The notes beneath the pieces are model-generated. The model was not told the origin of the DNA. It made no database searches and saw only the letters and a list, made by a program, of their open reading frames with translations. A stretch of DNA of 64,000 nucleotides, taken from assembly GCA_023101725.1 (NCBI GenBank), contig JALJCO010010476.1, positions 1,302,001 through 1,366,000 on the forward strand, written 5' to 3'. The stretch comes from Atherinomorus stipes (lineage: Eukaryota; Chordata; Actinopteri; Atheriniformes; Atherinidae). Both the position numbers and the translations under genes were made by a program. Positions 24,601-37,722 of the stretch are shown piece after piece; positions within the stretch are counted from its first letter, which is position 1, and each line of letters begins with the position of its first letter.

Positions 24601-26265
24601 TTTCCATTTGAATCAAATTACTTCAGACCGGTGTGTCAAAAGTTTGCATAATGGGTGAAAGTGTTGCAGGTGACATGCTTTTTAACATCAGGGTTTGGCA
24701 CTTTAATTAAGTGTGCAGTTTACAGTACATTTAGCAAACATGACCAAGTACCAGAACAAAACTAAAATATTCTGTGGTTATCGTAAGAGAGAACTGTGAA
24801 ATGTGCAGCGAAGTGAAACATAAAAGGTTCAAGTCTGGATTTGACACTGTCAATCATGTTCGTATGTGAGGGGCATCCATTGTACTGTAAGTACCCAGAG
24901 TCTGAACGTGAGCAGATTCCTCAAACAGCCTGCAACCCAAAGTCTGTACTTTTGATAATTGACATTTGATTTTATTAGAATTACAATATGCTCGGCTTAA
25001 CAAATAGCTGGACACACAGATAAATGTGGGGGAACATTTACTGTATTGCTGTAGGAACTGTAGGAACACAAGTGCAGTAAATTTAACACCAAGCATGTAC
25101 AGTAAAGCTGGAACAAATTTCATCAACATATTTTACTTATAAGAATAAAACCACAAACCCAAACAGAGGATGGAAATGTTATGTTTTTTCCTATAAAAGA
25201 AAATATTCTAAATAAGATGCTGTTGAAATTACCAGCTGTCCCCCCACTGCCCCCTCTACCTCTCTATCATTGCCGCAAGGCTTTCTCTTCCCTCAGATAA
25301 AGGCCAGCATGAGATACAGCTCGTCCTTCAACTCAGAGATTTACAGCGCAGCTCACAGACTTATTCAATTCATCAACAAGCCACAATGCATACACATTCC
25401 AGCACTGATCTTGTAGACAGCAGCTGTATCTTATAATCAAATATCATTCTATGTTACCAAAAAATATGAGATTTTTTTCCCCAACAATTTAATACACAGA
25501 AAATGTTTTGAGAGCATATTATTTGTTTACTGAGCGCTTCCTTTCAAGCAGAGGTTGAATACAGGCTAACGTCAATCATACCTCTGGACCTCAGTTCTGT
25601 ACTGTTAACTCCCCGTCTTTGCCCCTTATTATAGTACAAGTTAATTGAATCTCAGTCCAGAACTGCTTTCCAGATGCTTCTGTGTGTATAAAGGTACAAA
25701 AGTGATGGAGCAGGTGTAGCAGTATTTGTACTTAGAGTATTTTTACTGACTATCAGCTCGCTCTGGTCAGACATTTAAGAGAATAGCTCCAGCTTTGTAA
25801 ACCCCTTTCATTTACTGCTGGGCAGTTTTCCTATCTTCCTGTTTTCAAAAGATTCCTCTTTGACCCACATATACCAACAACAGAGAAAGACTTCAGTAAG
25901 AGTTGCAGCACACGGTTTGCTTGGTTTGCTAAAGATACACCGAGAAATGGGATATGGACAAAATGGCCATGACCTCAGTCATGCCTGCACACTATAAGGA
26001 GAGGAAAGCATCTCTGTCCACAACAGGCTGTTGAACACAGAGATCACAACATAGTTATGTGAAATGGTTTGCAGAGGTGGTAAGCTACCATGGTGGTGCA
26101 GTAATTGCTGTCATATTTCTCAAAAAAATGAAACACAGCAATAAGAATTTACTATCTGCAATCTTTTAGGCTACATTTTTTGTGTTCTACTGTGTAAACA
26201 ATGAAAACTGATTTTTGATTTGGTCCTCAAAGTAAAGACCCATCACTGTTTACTTAAAAGAGAAA

Positions 26266-26268
<3 letters not shown>
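21656..26268. other. Intergenic, no gene recognised
   Basis: No supported exon, TIR element or LINE motif. Short low-complexity patches include GT/GA repeats around 22966-23000 and a T-rich tract around 24060-24095. Confidence 0.5.
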
Positions 26269-26313
<45 letters not shown>

Positions 26314-26316
26314 AGA

Positions 26317-26411
<95 letters not shown>

Positions 26412-26412
26412 T
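26269..26412 (+). repeat. GATA tetranucleotide microsatellite
   Basis: A run of GATA units of about 144 bp, broken once by AAAGAAAAG at 26313-26321. GATA microsatellites are common in fish and this length is likely to be polymorphic. Confidence 0.97.
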
Positions 26413-28611
26413 ACTATCACTTGCAGAGGTTACATGATTCTCCGATGAGATATTCAGTGATCGCGTCGGGAGAATTCAATTTTGCATGTCAGCATGCTCT
26501 TTAAATATACTTGTGGTTGAGTAAACTTTGCATTCCATGAATAAACAGTATGTACTTACACTAAAAAATAGAAATACAGTAGCATTGTTGACCCAGCATG
26601 TTGACTGCAGCATGTTGCTGTGACTGTGCTGCAAATACAGATGTTCATCTCAATAAATAAATCATACTCTGCTGTTGTGCTGAGAATCATGTATGGCTAC
26701 TCAGGTGATATATTTATTGTATACTATACTATTCTATAGTATGTTCCTCAATCCAACTTTTCTGACCTTCATCGCATAATGAATGAGATTATTTGGCGAA
26801 TGATCTCATATCAATAGGCAAGAAACATGTCCATTCTATTAATTACAAAGACATAATGACCTAAGCAAAGCCTTACTTTTCATTGGTTTGGAGAGACAGC
26901 TTTTGCAAATCATGTTGCACCTGTAACAGTACTTGAGGCAAGGATAGCACAACTCACAACAACTCAGAGATGTTTTTTTTTTCTTTTTACCCCCAAATCC
27001 TCTATTAACACCTTCTTTTGCTCGTTTGATCATGATGAGTCAGCACAACCGAATTAACTGTCACTTTAACAGATACGCATTTGCTGAATTTTTCAGTAAG
27101 AAGTAATTTCAGTATTTGGAAAAAATGAGATGTCAAGAGTTGAAAGGCCTTTTAAAAAACAACAATAAAACAAACAAACAACCCTAGTATTTTGGTCACG
27201 TGGAGCCTGAATTAATTTAGACCTATTCGTTGTAGTCATGTTTAATTTCTCAGAATTTCTGTGTCAATTTCTGTTCCTTCTTTGGTAGAATCTCACATTG
27301 GCATATTGCAGACTTAATGAGTATTCCAAATATTTACAGGTAACATAATGAATTTGAACTGAATAGCAAAGATGCTTTGGAGGTATGACTACATAAGATT
27401 GATTGAAGCATCTGACAGAAATATCACTCAGTTTTTAGTAAGGTCCACTGCATGTTGTGGTTTATTTCAGTTTTTTACAAGCACAGGAATATAATCCTGT
27501 CAGAAGGTCAAAAGATATGTTTTCCTATCTATCTGATCAATTCGACAAATATTGGTCCTCTCGGTTTTCTTACCTTGCACTTTCTCTGATGACCCCTTTT
27601 TTGATCCATTGAGAGGTCACCATCTCCTTTTGATTCTTCTAATGTGTGTCACCTAGATTCGTTCATTCTCCTTACCCTTTTTATTCTGTGCGGAGTCCTG
27701 GGAATTGCAGCTCTTACCAGCTGACTGCCAGGTGAGAGGCAGATCCTGGACAGTCAACTGCAGGACAAGCAATGAAGAAAACAGATATACTACTGTACAT
27801 GCATTTCTTCAAACTTTGGGAGAAAAATGGAAGCCTCCCTTTGCAAGCACAGACAGCCCCCCAAAAAGCTTCAGGGTTTTTGGGGGGCTTTATGAATGAC
27901 AAACCTCCTTATGCCAGTGCCACCTGACAATTAAATTCAGTAATTTATTGTTCAATTAGTGCAAAGTCTGAAAGTCCAAATCAAGCTAAGCTGAGTTGTG
28001 CTAGACTGCGCAGCAATGAAGGCAGAGCTCTTTCCATTGACAGAAAAAGGTAGATAACAGTGTCATATTTTTGAAAATATTAACAATTTGACATTTTTGC
28101 GTAGTTTATTGTTTTTTTTTTTGTTGTTGTTCACATGTTAGAAGTTGCACAATGGTACTGTAGAATTCATCAGCTTTAAATTAACTATGATGATTTCATC
28201 AAGAGGACCTAAATTGCTTTTCAATCAAGCATTCTTGAGTGATGCTTGTTGTCCAGACCTTAAAAACCGACACAACAAGCAGCATAGTGTTTTTTTTTGT
28301 TTGTTTGTTTGTTTTTGTCTAGAAGCCTATTCTATTTTAAGCTATTTCTGCTGTGGATTTACTGTGTGGAGTGAAGAAATTTGGATTATTTTTTATAGGA
28401 AATGTTTTTAAAGGAATGTGACTAATGACGTCATAATTTAGATATTACTGTTAAAGTGCCAGCTTGAGTTGCAATCACAATAATACACAGAGCATCTCTC
28501 ACATACCTCTGTCAGTACACAGGATTCCTTAATTTTTAGGGAAATGGAAATACAAACTTTCAGGTTGAATTATTTAATGAATACATTGCAAAGTACAAAG
28601 ATTATTAAACG
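26413..28611. other. Intergenic, no gene recognised
   Basis: No exon or transposon end was supported. A short GTTT-type repeat lies at about 28297-28314. Confidence 0.5.
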
Positions 28612-29250
28612 GTACACTGTAAATTCTAACTAGTTGGCTTTATTTAAAAAAATACACAAACTTGCTGCCTCAAGAAAATTAAGTATTCATTAATAGGAGT
28701 AAATAAGTAGAATCAACTGTAATGGTTTAAGTTTGTAATACTTTTCTGAACTTGCTGAATCTGATTAAGCTGTAAGTGAATGAGGTTATGGAGAAAACTT
28801 GATGTGATTAATTTTACATAAATTGGATGAGATGCTTCACACAAACTTCATTTTATTTTGTACCAATATGATGATTTCAAGTTCATCTTACTTAAGATAA
28901 CTGATGAACTCCAAATTGTTCAGGGTTTGTAGCAGGAACTTAATCTGGATGGGTTTTAGCTAAAACTGATGTCAGACCACAGACATCTCTGTCACGGTGC
29001 AGCAGCTGCTGGACAGGTTGAGGGCAGTCACATGACACGACCAACTTCATTTATAAATTCTTCATTTGTGAATTATCTCCAATTTGTTGTTGAAAGAGTG
29101 AACTGCACTGTGGGAAATCTGCGCCCCCACCATCACTAATTTCCCTGTACTCAGTTCAATTATACTGACTCAACTTAAGTAAATTGAGTTATCTATCATT
29201 TTGCCCTCTGAAGTTCTTAGAACTTATGTAAGATTAGTATTACTAATAAA
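28612..29250. repeat. Possible MITE of the CACTGTAAA family
   Basis: It starts with TACACTGTAAATTCTAACTA and contains GTTGGCTTTATTTAAAAAAA and CTTGCTGCCTCAAG, similar to a common fish MITE whose ends read CACTGTAAAAA and carry TTTACTTAA-type motifs. A related block, ACTCAACTTAAGTAAATTGA, lies near 29170. I could not find a matching right terminus, so boundaries are approximate. Confidence 0.4.
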
Positions 29251-32200
29251 GTTAAAATTAAATCATAACTACTTGATATATTCTATTAAAACCCATGCTA
29301 CATGTTACTTTATACCTGAGCTACAGCCATAATGATAATGTTATTATTATTGTTATTATTTTAAACTGACTGAAAGTCCAAATTCCTTTACATTAATTGT
29401 AACAAATTGCACAATTTCTGTTCTCCAGGCTACACCTGCCCTAAGGCTGGTTCTGTAAATGTGCCCTATTTTGAATAGAATTCTCAAACTACCCGCTTGG
29501 GATAATGTTACCAGTATGTGAATGAATGCACATTACAGTATCTGCTACATAAAAATTCAAAAGTGCAATCTGGGCATTTCAAATAAAAGTGACAAAGCTG
29601 CAGGAAAACACAGAACCCTCATTATTTCTTTAAGTTGCCACTGGCTGTCCAGCAAACCGTTGTGCTGCTAATCTCTTTACATCTGATGTATTCCACTGAA
29701 ACATACAGTAAAATAATGATATCCTTATCGTCTGTTCCCTCTTTGAGAATAAATGGAAGATATGAGTTTTCATTTTGATGCTGTTCTGTTTTGATTAGAG
29801 TTCAGGGTAGAGGTGGATTTGTTCGCCTGTTAGAGAATAAAGAGGAAGGACTTCACAAGGATTTCCTTCATGCCTGAGCATTAATCTTTTTGGAAATGTA
29901 TAATATACACAGTTTATCTACATCATCTAACCACATTACTCCAGTAGATTCCCTCAGATTTTGTATTACAATATGTGACAAATAACTACATTATTCTCAT
30001 GACTTTTTGTGTAAAAAACAAACCATCTTTATTTCTTTAAGCGATACAAGGTTTTCTTTCAAACCTGAGATTTTCTTATTTGACCATAAGTAGTGCCTCC
30101 CTCTGGAGCCTTGGATTGTTATTGTACAGGATGGCCTTATTTCTGTTAAAGGCCCAGAGCCAGAGCTGGGACATCTTTCTTTTAAATCAGCTTTGGGATC
30201 TCATAGACCGCACTGATTTCCTTGTAGGCTTTTGTGCTCTTAAGAAATGATCACCCTCTTTCAATGCCCTGTGGATTAAACAGGGCAGAATGGTTCACTC
30301 CTCTTTCACTCGACTTCACAACTCTACCTCTGTAACCAATAAAAGACTAACTAGAAAAGAATGAGGCAATGGGAGAATCAATCTACTGTAAGCCTCCCCG
30401 TAGTTTTCTCATCATTTCTTGTGTCGTATGTCATCTTGGATTGTAACTCAGCAAAGTTAAACTCGGTATGAGGGACGGTCTCTCAGCTACTCTGTGCTCA
30501 GAGAAGTCAGGGTGTGAAAAGGTTTCAGACAAAGTGGGACATAAGTTGCTTTTCTTTTAAGTTGACTACAGCTGAAGATTGAATCTTTTGTTTTCTCTAA
30601 ATTGCACTATCATATGACTTTTATCATTTTTTTCATTTTGAAAGCACCTTAGCCTTGTGAATAAAATTATTATATCCCCATTAGGCCAAAACTGACACAA
30701 AAGACTAAGTTTGTTCACACAGCAGCCAATTCTGCCAATACAATTTATATCATCACATCACTTTTTTCCGTTGCTATCTTTATTATCATAATTTCTCTTT
30801 TCCTAAGCTTCTGCAAATTATTTTGTATTAAAGACTTAAACAATATGCCAGCTACTGTAAAGCACCACTGTATTTCCTTTGGTCTGCTCAGCTCTACTCT
30901 GTGACTACTCCATATCAGGGGATGAAGCTGTCTGTTCAGGTGATTGACACAAGCCCACATTAAGAGGTGGTTTTGGAAATTAGTCCATGGAGACCCTTTG
31001 GAGCTGAGCTGGAGAAGGAGGGCTGTCTCTGAGAGGAGCCGTGCCTTTTTAACCCCGCTCATTTGTATGCCGATGTGCGAGTGGCAAGCTGCTCTCTAAA
31101 TGGCTGAGGCATCCTGGCTGGTACCCCCTCGACACGTTCCTGCACAGACAGACCCCGTGGAGAGCTGCCAACAATATGCAGCCCTGAATCCTCAAATTAC
31201 AATGGGCCCAATTAATAATCACATAGTTAGTTCATATTTTATATCTTATAGAGAATTCAGATGAACAAAGCATCCATCAGAATTTAATACCCTCTGTTTT
31301 TCCTAACCATGACCAAGCTCTACCTTAACACTATGAACTTTGTGTTTTCTTATCCACAGAATGTTAGAATTTGGGATATCTTTAATGATGTGGTAGCTTG
31401 ACCATTCTTTCACCCTCCTTTCAATCCACCATTATGGACAGATGTGTAAAAAATACATAATAATGGGATCACTAAGGGATGGTCATGAAATTTGAATGAG
31501 TCTGGGAGGAATGCACCATGAAATAAAACACATACCTAAAAATGAAAGTATTGCCAGTTTTGGACCAATTAAACCCTCTCCAAAAAGGGAATAGTTTGGT
31601 TTATAAATAAAATTTATAGTTAAGCAAAAGGTGGCATTTTGTATAAATTCCCCAACTGCCCATATAATTCTGTAAATGTTTGTTGGTAATTTCCAAAGTA
31701 CCCAACCAACAGAGATAAATGTATTGAAATAAGATAAACAACACAGAAAACAAATCATTTAAAAAAAAACATGTTTTGTAAAAGAAATACTGGTTTTAAT
31801 TCATGCAGCTTTAGCCAATAGATGTCATTCTAATCAATGTGTGTGTTCACTGTTTGGCTACAATACATTACAAGTACAGACAGAGTCAGTATGGTTCTTT
31901 GTATGTCAGAGAAGAACAATTTTTAGATTTTGACATGTTCATTTAAAAGTTGTTAATCAGATATAAATATGCAAAGCAGCTTCCCGTGGGTCTCTTTGAA
32001 ATGCAAATACAGGGTGCAAACAAAGGTGGGGTGAATATAGGTTCTGATGCAGCAGAATCATCGAGGTGTATTACTGTTCATATCTCATTAAAATATGAAA
32101 GACATCAGCTATGTTCCCTCAACCTTTTTAAATGGAGTTGCTGTGTTTTTTTAGCCATTTGTGATGAGATTTGACATTTTGGGTTTTCATTTCCATCAAT

Positions 32201-33002
32201 TAAGCTGAAGAAGCTTCTCAAAGTAACATTTAATATTAAACAATGTTGTTTCTCTCTGTTTTACTCCCTCCATCTTTGTGATACAAAACATTAAAGTTGT
32301 ACTTGGCTTGTATTTTGGCAGATCTAATAAATGTGCTACTGTGATACTTGAATTGAAGTGGGTGATTGGTGGCAGACCTTAAGTGTTTGGCAGATTATGA
32401 AAAGTGCCCAAGTCATGCATGCGTGTATAGTTTTTTTTATTCCTGAGCACTCAGTTATACATACATGTACCACATACCACATGAATCCTATATTCCTGAT
32501 ACTTATAAATGTTTTTGTCTTCTTTTTCCCCAGTTTTCTGAATGTTTGGTTTACTCTGTGGTTGTGATGCTCCTCAGTCTAAAAGCCAACTAGAAAAAAA
32601 AAAAAGTTCATTGTCCATGGACAGTTTTTACTGGTGTTGCATGCCACAAAAAACAAAAATAACCATATAGAGGAACAATGCCTCACGACAGTTCTTTCCA
32701 GTTTTACATGAAAAGACTATTTTAGCACATTTAGTAGGCAACAAAGAATATATTTGGACAATAATAGGTTGAGTGGTGGAGCTTTACACACGGCTGTCAA
32801 GCAAGAAAACCAAATTTTACTTTTTTCTTTTTCAGTAATGTTTTCAGTATTTTTCACCCATTCTTTTCAATTGTTTTTTTTTTGTTTTTTTTTAATTCAA
32901 GTCACTTCTTTTTCCTCAAGTACTATTTGTCCATTTCTACTACAGTGCTTTTACTTGCTGGTTGGGGAGGTTTGTTTACCCTAATCATCTGATTTATAGT
33001 TA
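29251..33002. other. Intergenic, no gene recognised
   Basis: No coding exon or transposon termini were seen. Blocks around 30080-30240 and 31040-31210 are less AT-rich and of higher complexity and could be regulatory, but conservation cannot be judged here. Confidence 0.45.
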
Positions 33003-33898
33003 CCTATAGACAGTGTTGGGCAAGCTACAGTACTTAGAAAATGTAGTGAGCAAAGCTACAAGTTATTCTACATTAAATGAAGCTTCACTACACTGAAGCT
33101 ACACACCAGAGAAATGTAGCAAGCTAACCTACAATAAAATAACAAAAGTAGCTTAACTACATCAAAGCTACTTTTTTTTTTTTTAACATCGAACTTACTT
33201 CATTCCAAGTCACATTGCTACATTTCCTAGTGATCAATGAAACTGATCTCTGATCCGTTTGATCTGTCAGTTTATTAAAGTCTTCTTCCTCAACAAAACT
33301 AATACTTCCTATACATACTGTAATCCCCCCGCCCTCACTAAAAAAAAAAAAAATAGTTGTGTGTGTGACTGTCTTCCAGGGCAGCTACTTTGGTTGAATG
33401 GAGTCTCTTTAAAGGAAAAACAAAACTTTTCACATTTCAAATGTAACTTAACTATTCAGGTATAAATGAACACTTAATTCTAAAATGTTTGGAAAATCAT
33501 CCATCATAGGCTACAACCATGATTATCAAAATGTCTCAACTAATACAGCAACTGTCAGTGAGTCAGTCTGATCATTGTAAATCAGCTTTAGTTTTAAATA
33601 AATTTTTTGATCTACCTCATTGTTTTTTGTTTTGATTAATTTAAAGTGGTTAAAGTAACATGTTTATTTCGTCTTGGATTATGTAGTCTTGCTATGAAAC
33701 TGTCTGTTTAGTAGAATATTTGTTAGCCCCATTTTGTACAACTGCCATCTACACAAATATCAGTTATCCATTTAAACCGACCACATTTTTGTTTTGGAGA
33801 GGAAAAAGAAAACCTGCACAAAGTAAAGTTATACTGCTCTGTTTCTCCTAACCTTTCTTGCCATTCTTGTCATACACACATGCATTTAGAACGCGCAT

Positions 33899-33960
<62 letters not shown>

Positions 33961-34594
33961 GTTATCATTTTGCTTTTAAATGACGTTTTTGGCTAGTGCT
34001 ATGTTAGCCGTTGATGTTTGCTAGCTGAGTTGTGATGATTAGCTTAGCTGATTGTGTGAACTTCAGCAAATACCTGAATGTGTTCTTAAATTTGTGTTGG
34101 ACATCTTGGACGTTGACAGGAGCTTCCTCGTGGGGTTGCACAATAAACAACAGAACTTATAACTTCTCGAAGATCTTGAACTTGTTGTGATATGGCCATG
34201 GGGATTCACACAGCGAAGATGTCTCTGCCTCTACCTCCTCCCCCTCCAGTTGCACGCCTACCATCTTGGCCTCATCAGACAATTCTCACGGTCATCTGTT
34301 TTTTATACACAGTCTAGGGCAGGAACCAGGATGATAGGTACGCAAAGTTAAAAGGCTCCTGCCACATCTGCATCGGGAGTAAACACAGGAGAGATGCGTT
34401 TAAGGTCTAGAAATAGCTGGGAAAATGTAGCTTCTGAGGACGCCACCCCATTACTTGGCCACGAAAGTAGCTTCACTACTGAAAAGCTATTTGATGTAGA
34501 AAACAGCGACGTTACAACCACGCTACTGAGAAATGTAGTTAAACTAGTAGCGGCACTACTTGTAGCGGCGCTACTGCCCAACACTGCCTATAGA
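33003..34594. mobile_element. hAT-type non-autonomous element, 1.58 kb
   Basis: The element proper is 33011-34586. It begins CAGTGTTGGGCAAGCTAC and ends GCGCTACTGCCCAACACTG, giving a perfect 12-bp inverted end (CAGTGTTGGGCA). It is flanked by exact 8-bp duplications, CCTATAGA, at 33003-33010 and 34587-34594. Subterminal regions repeat GTAGC/GCTAC and AATGTAG many times, as in other hAT elements. The interior contains a CA microsatellite and no recognisable transposase. It differs from the 3.8-kb hAT copy in interior sequence. Confidence 0.88.
33902..33959 (+). repeat. CA dinucleotide microsatellite
   Basis: 29 uninterrupted CA units inside the hAT element. Confidence 0.97.
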
Positions 34595-34683
34595 CACAAA
34601 GTAGTCCCTACCTTTTAAATAGGACACCAACCAATTCTTTGTAGTGCTAGAATTTTATTTTATTTTATTTTTTTTTTTTTTCT

Positions 34684-34915
34684 TGGGAGGGTGCCAGGGG
34701 CGGGGGCTTGGGGCGGAGGACCCGGGTTCGATTCCCCGACACGACCCCTGGGTGTACCACTGTGGACCCCTGAGCAAGGTCCTTAACCCCCCACCAACTG
34801 CTCCCCGGGCGCTTTAAGTAGCAGCCCACTGCTCTCTGATACTCACAGTACAGAGATAAAATGCAGAGCCCTAATTTCCCCTCGGGATCATACAAGTATA
34901 ACAAAAAAAAAAAAA
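34684..34915 (+). mobile_element. tRNA-derived SINE with A tail
   Basis: The internal promoter B box GGTTCGATTCC is at 34725-34735. It is followed by ACCACTGTGGACCCCTGAGC, then the AAGGTCCTTAACCCCC and GCTCCCCGGGCGC blocks, an AATTTCCCC block, and a terminal A run at 34903-34915. This arrangement matches abundant percomorph SINEs. The A-box half is degenerate or truncated. It is inserted next to a minus-strand LINE fragment. Confidence 0.75.
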
Positions 34916-35050
34916 GTCCTACCCAGTTTTTCAGACAGTCTTGTAAGATGTTATGGTCAACTATGTCAAATGCAGTGCTGAAATTTAGTACCAGGAATGA
35001 AATGTTATCTGAGCTCAAGCAGATGTCACTGAAGTGTTTAACTAGGGCAG
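34916..35050 (-). pseudogene. LINE reverse transcriptase fragment
   Basis: The minus strand reads ALVKHFSDICLSSDN, then FLVLNFSTAFDIVDHNIL and LKNWVG. This is the region around RT motif A (consensus LDLSAAFDTVDH) of L2/Rex-type LINEs; the first aspartate of LDLS is replaced here (LNFS). Only about 45 codons remain, so it is dead. Confidence 0.7.
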
Positions 35051-35054
35051 TCTT

Positions 35055-37554
35055 AGGGAGCGTCCCAATACACCCACTAGCCCTACTTTTGAGCCCTACC
35101 CCTAAATTTTGTGCATTCCTATGAAGGTAGTGCTGTCCCAATCCCCCTTGCATGTAGGGGAATTGGACATAACAAGGGGTAGGGGGTATGAATCTAGCCC
35201 TTCAGAGCGAGGGACGTCAGATGCTGACTTGCTGAGGAAGGGCCAGAGAAGGGAATAATAGTAACCTCCAGAGAGTGACAGGACTCGGAGAAGAAAACTT
35301 ACAAATGTACATATGTACAGACTACATGTTTGTTTGTAACGTTAGCCAGACTAACCACGCTAGCTAGGCTAATATACTGATGAAAAGCTTACAAAGGCTT
35401 TTCAGCAGTTTACAATAGACAACAGTCGTCAATGGTCATCTTCTCCGTGTTTTGTTTCTAATAACAGAATTAGAACAATTTCCTCTCATTTTAACTTGTT
35501 ACACCATCATTTTTAGAAAGGATGGAGCACTGTGAAGATGTAAATAAAAAGCATATAGGACCGGTATGCTGGAAAAACAAAGAATATCACTCTAAATTTC
35601 AGCGTTACATCTTGTCTTTGTGCTATTCAGCTGAATATGAGTGTAACAGGATTTCCACATCCCTCCTTTAGGAGTTTATTTACGTTACCGCATCCCTCCG
35701 TTTTAGCTAGCAGCTAACGTCAACTCATACAGAAAACAGTGGGCTGCAGTTACCTGAAAAGCGCTGGTTGTGGCAGTTGCGAGTTTCATTTCTTAATCTT
35801 GCCTCTAGTCCCTTTAAGCTTAGGCTACTCTTTGTAATGTTAGGTTGGAGTTAGCAGGAGTTAGCTGACATTTGAACATGTGATCAATACCACTGTCCTC
35901 CATTTTAACTGGAATGAGAAAAGTTAGTTGCTCTGTTATGTTTAATGTTTTGATATTAAAGCCAAGTTTCTGCTGATGAGCTGAATGGATGCCCATTAAC
36001 ATTAACTACTGTTGTGTGGTGTGTGTGTGTGTACAGACAGACAGACAGACAGGCAGAAAGCCTTATCATGGACATAAAATTGTTTTTTTCCAATAAAAGG
36101 AGCCAGGTTCCGGCAAGAGTCAGATCATACTGTATAATCTGCATTTAGTATAGAATTACTATAAAGTTCTATCAGTGTTTATCTCTCAGGTATAAAACAC
36201 ATTGTTTGGTCATTTGCCTTTTAATTGACAGAGAAGAAAGAGGACTTTATTTATTCATATTCTCAATTGTATTTTTCACATTCATGTAATTTTTTTTTCA
36301 TCTAATGTAGTAGAATACAGTCTATTTGTGTGTGATTATCAGTCCAAAAGGAGAGAAAGGAAAAAAAGAAGAAGGAGAGGAGAGACGAACCAGGTAAGAA
36401 AACAAACAGAGGATAGAGGAGCACAAAACAGCAACTGTGAAGCTGACAAAGAAAAAGTTTCCATTTTACAATATAACTTTACATAATACATCATTAAAAT
36501 TATTCTCCCATATTAAATGCTTTCCAGAAGCACACATGCAATTAATTTATATCAGTGGACTTCTGTCTAAACAGGACATCTTCATTACATTTCCTATCTA
36601 TCGTGCTTTACTATTTGTTCACTTTCCTATTCATGATTGAAAAAGTCTGTTTCTGTTAATATGTTTTATATGGTGTGCATTGTACTTAGAGCAAAAAGTC
36701 TAAGGTCTATTTTTTGGTATTTTTGGTACTCACTATAGGGGCTGGCTTACTCCAGAAACAAACCTACTGTTTAGGTTGAGAAGCTGCTGTATCAAAATGA
36801 GTTATCTTCCCCCAGAAATTATTGTTACAGTATGGTTCTTTAATCATTCCAATCCATTCCTATTTTTTTTTTTTTTCGTTTTGTTGTGGCTCAGAATTTA
36901 AATAACCTTTACTGTCAGATTTGATTTGATGGTATATTAACAGACTTCCCCAAAAAAGTGTTTTACTTTTTTTTTTTCTCAAAAATGTAGAAATTAAATT
37001 GTATTAAAATGGAAAAAGCAATTAAATTTACCTTGCCTTTCCAGGTAACTCTCTGGGTGCTCAGCACCCCTAAACATCTGATCCTAGAATCCCCCTCGAC
37101 AGACATGGTGTCTGTGTGAAGTTCTGAAAGGAATCTGAAGTCCACGTCAGAGCAGAGAGATTTTATTCTAAGGTCAACCTGGAGGTTGGCTTCTGGGCAG
37201 GTTGCATGTGGGCCTGTGAAGGTCTTCTTCTTTAGTGAGTAGCTTGTCATCAGACCAGCCACTGAGTACTGGCACCATTTAACCAGATTGTGAATGTCTG
37301 ATGACATACAGTATTAATGATACTGTTTGTTCTAGGTCACAGAAACCATATAGTGTATGTCAGAAAAGAAAATGGGATGCACATGAGAAATAGGTGAAAT
37401 AAGTGTAAACTACTGAAATTAATGAAAGTATTGTTATTTTAGAGAAAAATTCTTAACAATGCTTGAGTTTGAAAATAAAATTCATGATTCTGGAGTTAAA
37501 ATGAGCTTACTTGCGTGATTGGCTTTTTATTTGAACTGCTTTATTAATTGATTG

Positions 37555-37558
<4 letters not shown>
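35055..37558. other. Intergenic with an unclassified repeat start
   Basis: At 35055 a CTAGCCCTAC/CCCTACCCC-rich block with GCGTCCCAAT begins; it resembles the end of a fish DNA transposon, but I found no matching opposite end. A short GT/ACAG microsatellite occurs at about 36017-36052. No exon was supported. Confidence 0.4.

Positions 37559-37629
<71 letters not shown>
37559..37629 (+). repeat. TA dinucleotide microsatellite
   Basis: About 71 bp of uninterrupted TA units. Confidence 0.97.
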
Positions 37630-37631
<2 letters not shown>

Positions 37632-37639
37632 TTTATTCT

Positions 37640-37722
37640 TTAATTTATGTTTATGTATTATATCTGCCTGTGAAGCACTTTGGTCAACTGTGCTATATAA
37701 ATAAAGTGGAGTTGGAGTTGGA
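37640..37722 (+). repeat. LINE 3' tail
   Basis: CTGTGAAGCACTTTGGTCAA followed by GTGCTATATAAATAAAG and then GGAGTT repeats. This is the standard 3' terminus of fish L2/Rex-like LINEs, in + orientation. The coding part is missing. Confidence 0.6.

Noticed and set aside
26269..26412. Regularly repeated units resembling an array
   Set aside because: Pure tetranucleotide microsatellite without spacers; not a CRISPR array.
34348..34584. 78-codon minus-strand frame rich in Ser, Ala and Val
   Set aside because: It is made from the low-complexity GTAGC subterminal repeats of the hAT element.
34725..34735. tRNA B box
   Set aside because: It belongs to a SINE with a poly(A) tail and lacks a complete tRNA cloverleaf, so it is not a tRNA gene.
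34665..35153. 162-codon open frame on the minus strand
   Set aside because: It is a chimera of an antisense SINE, a LINE RT fragment and a third repeat, not a gene.
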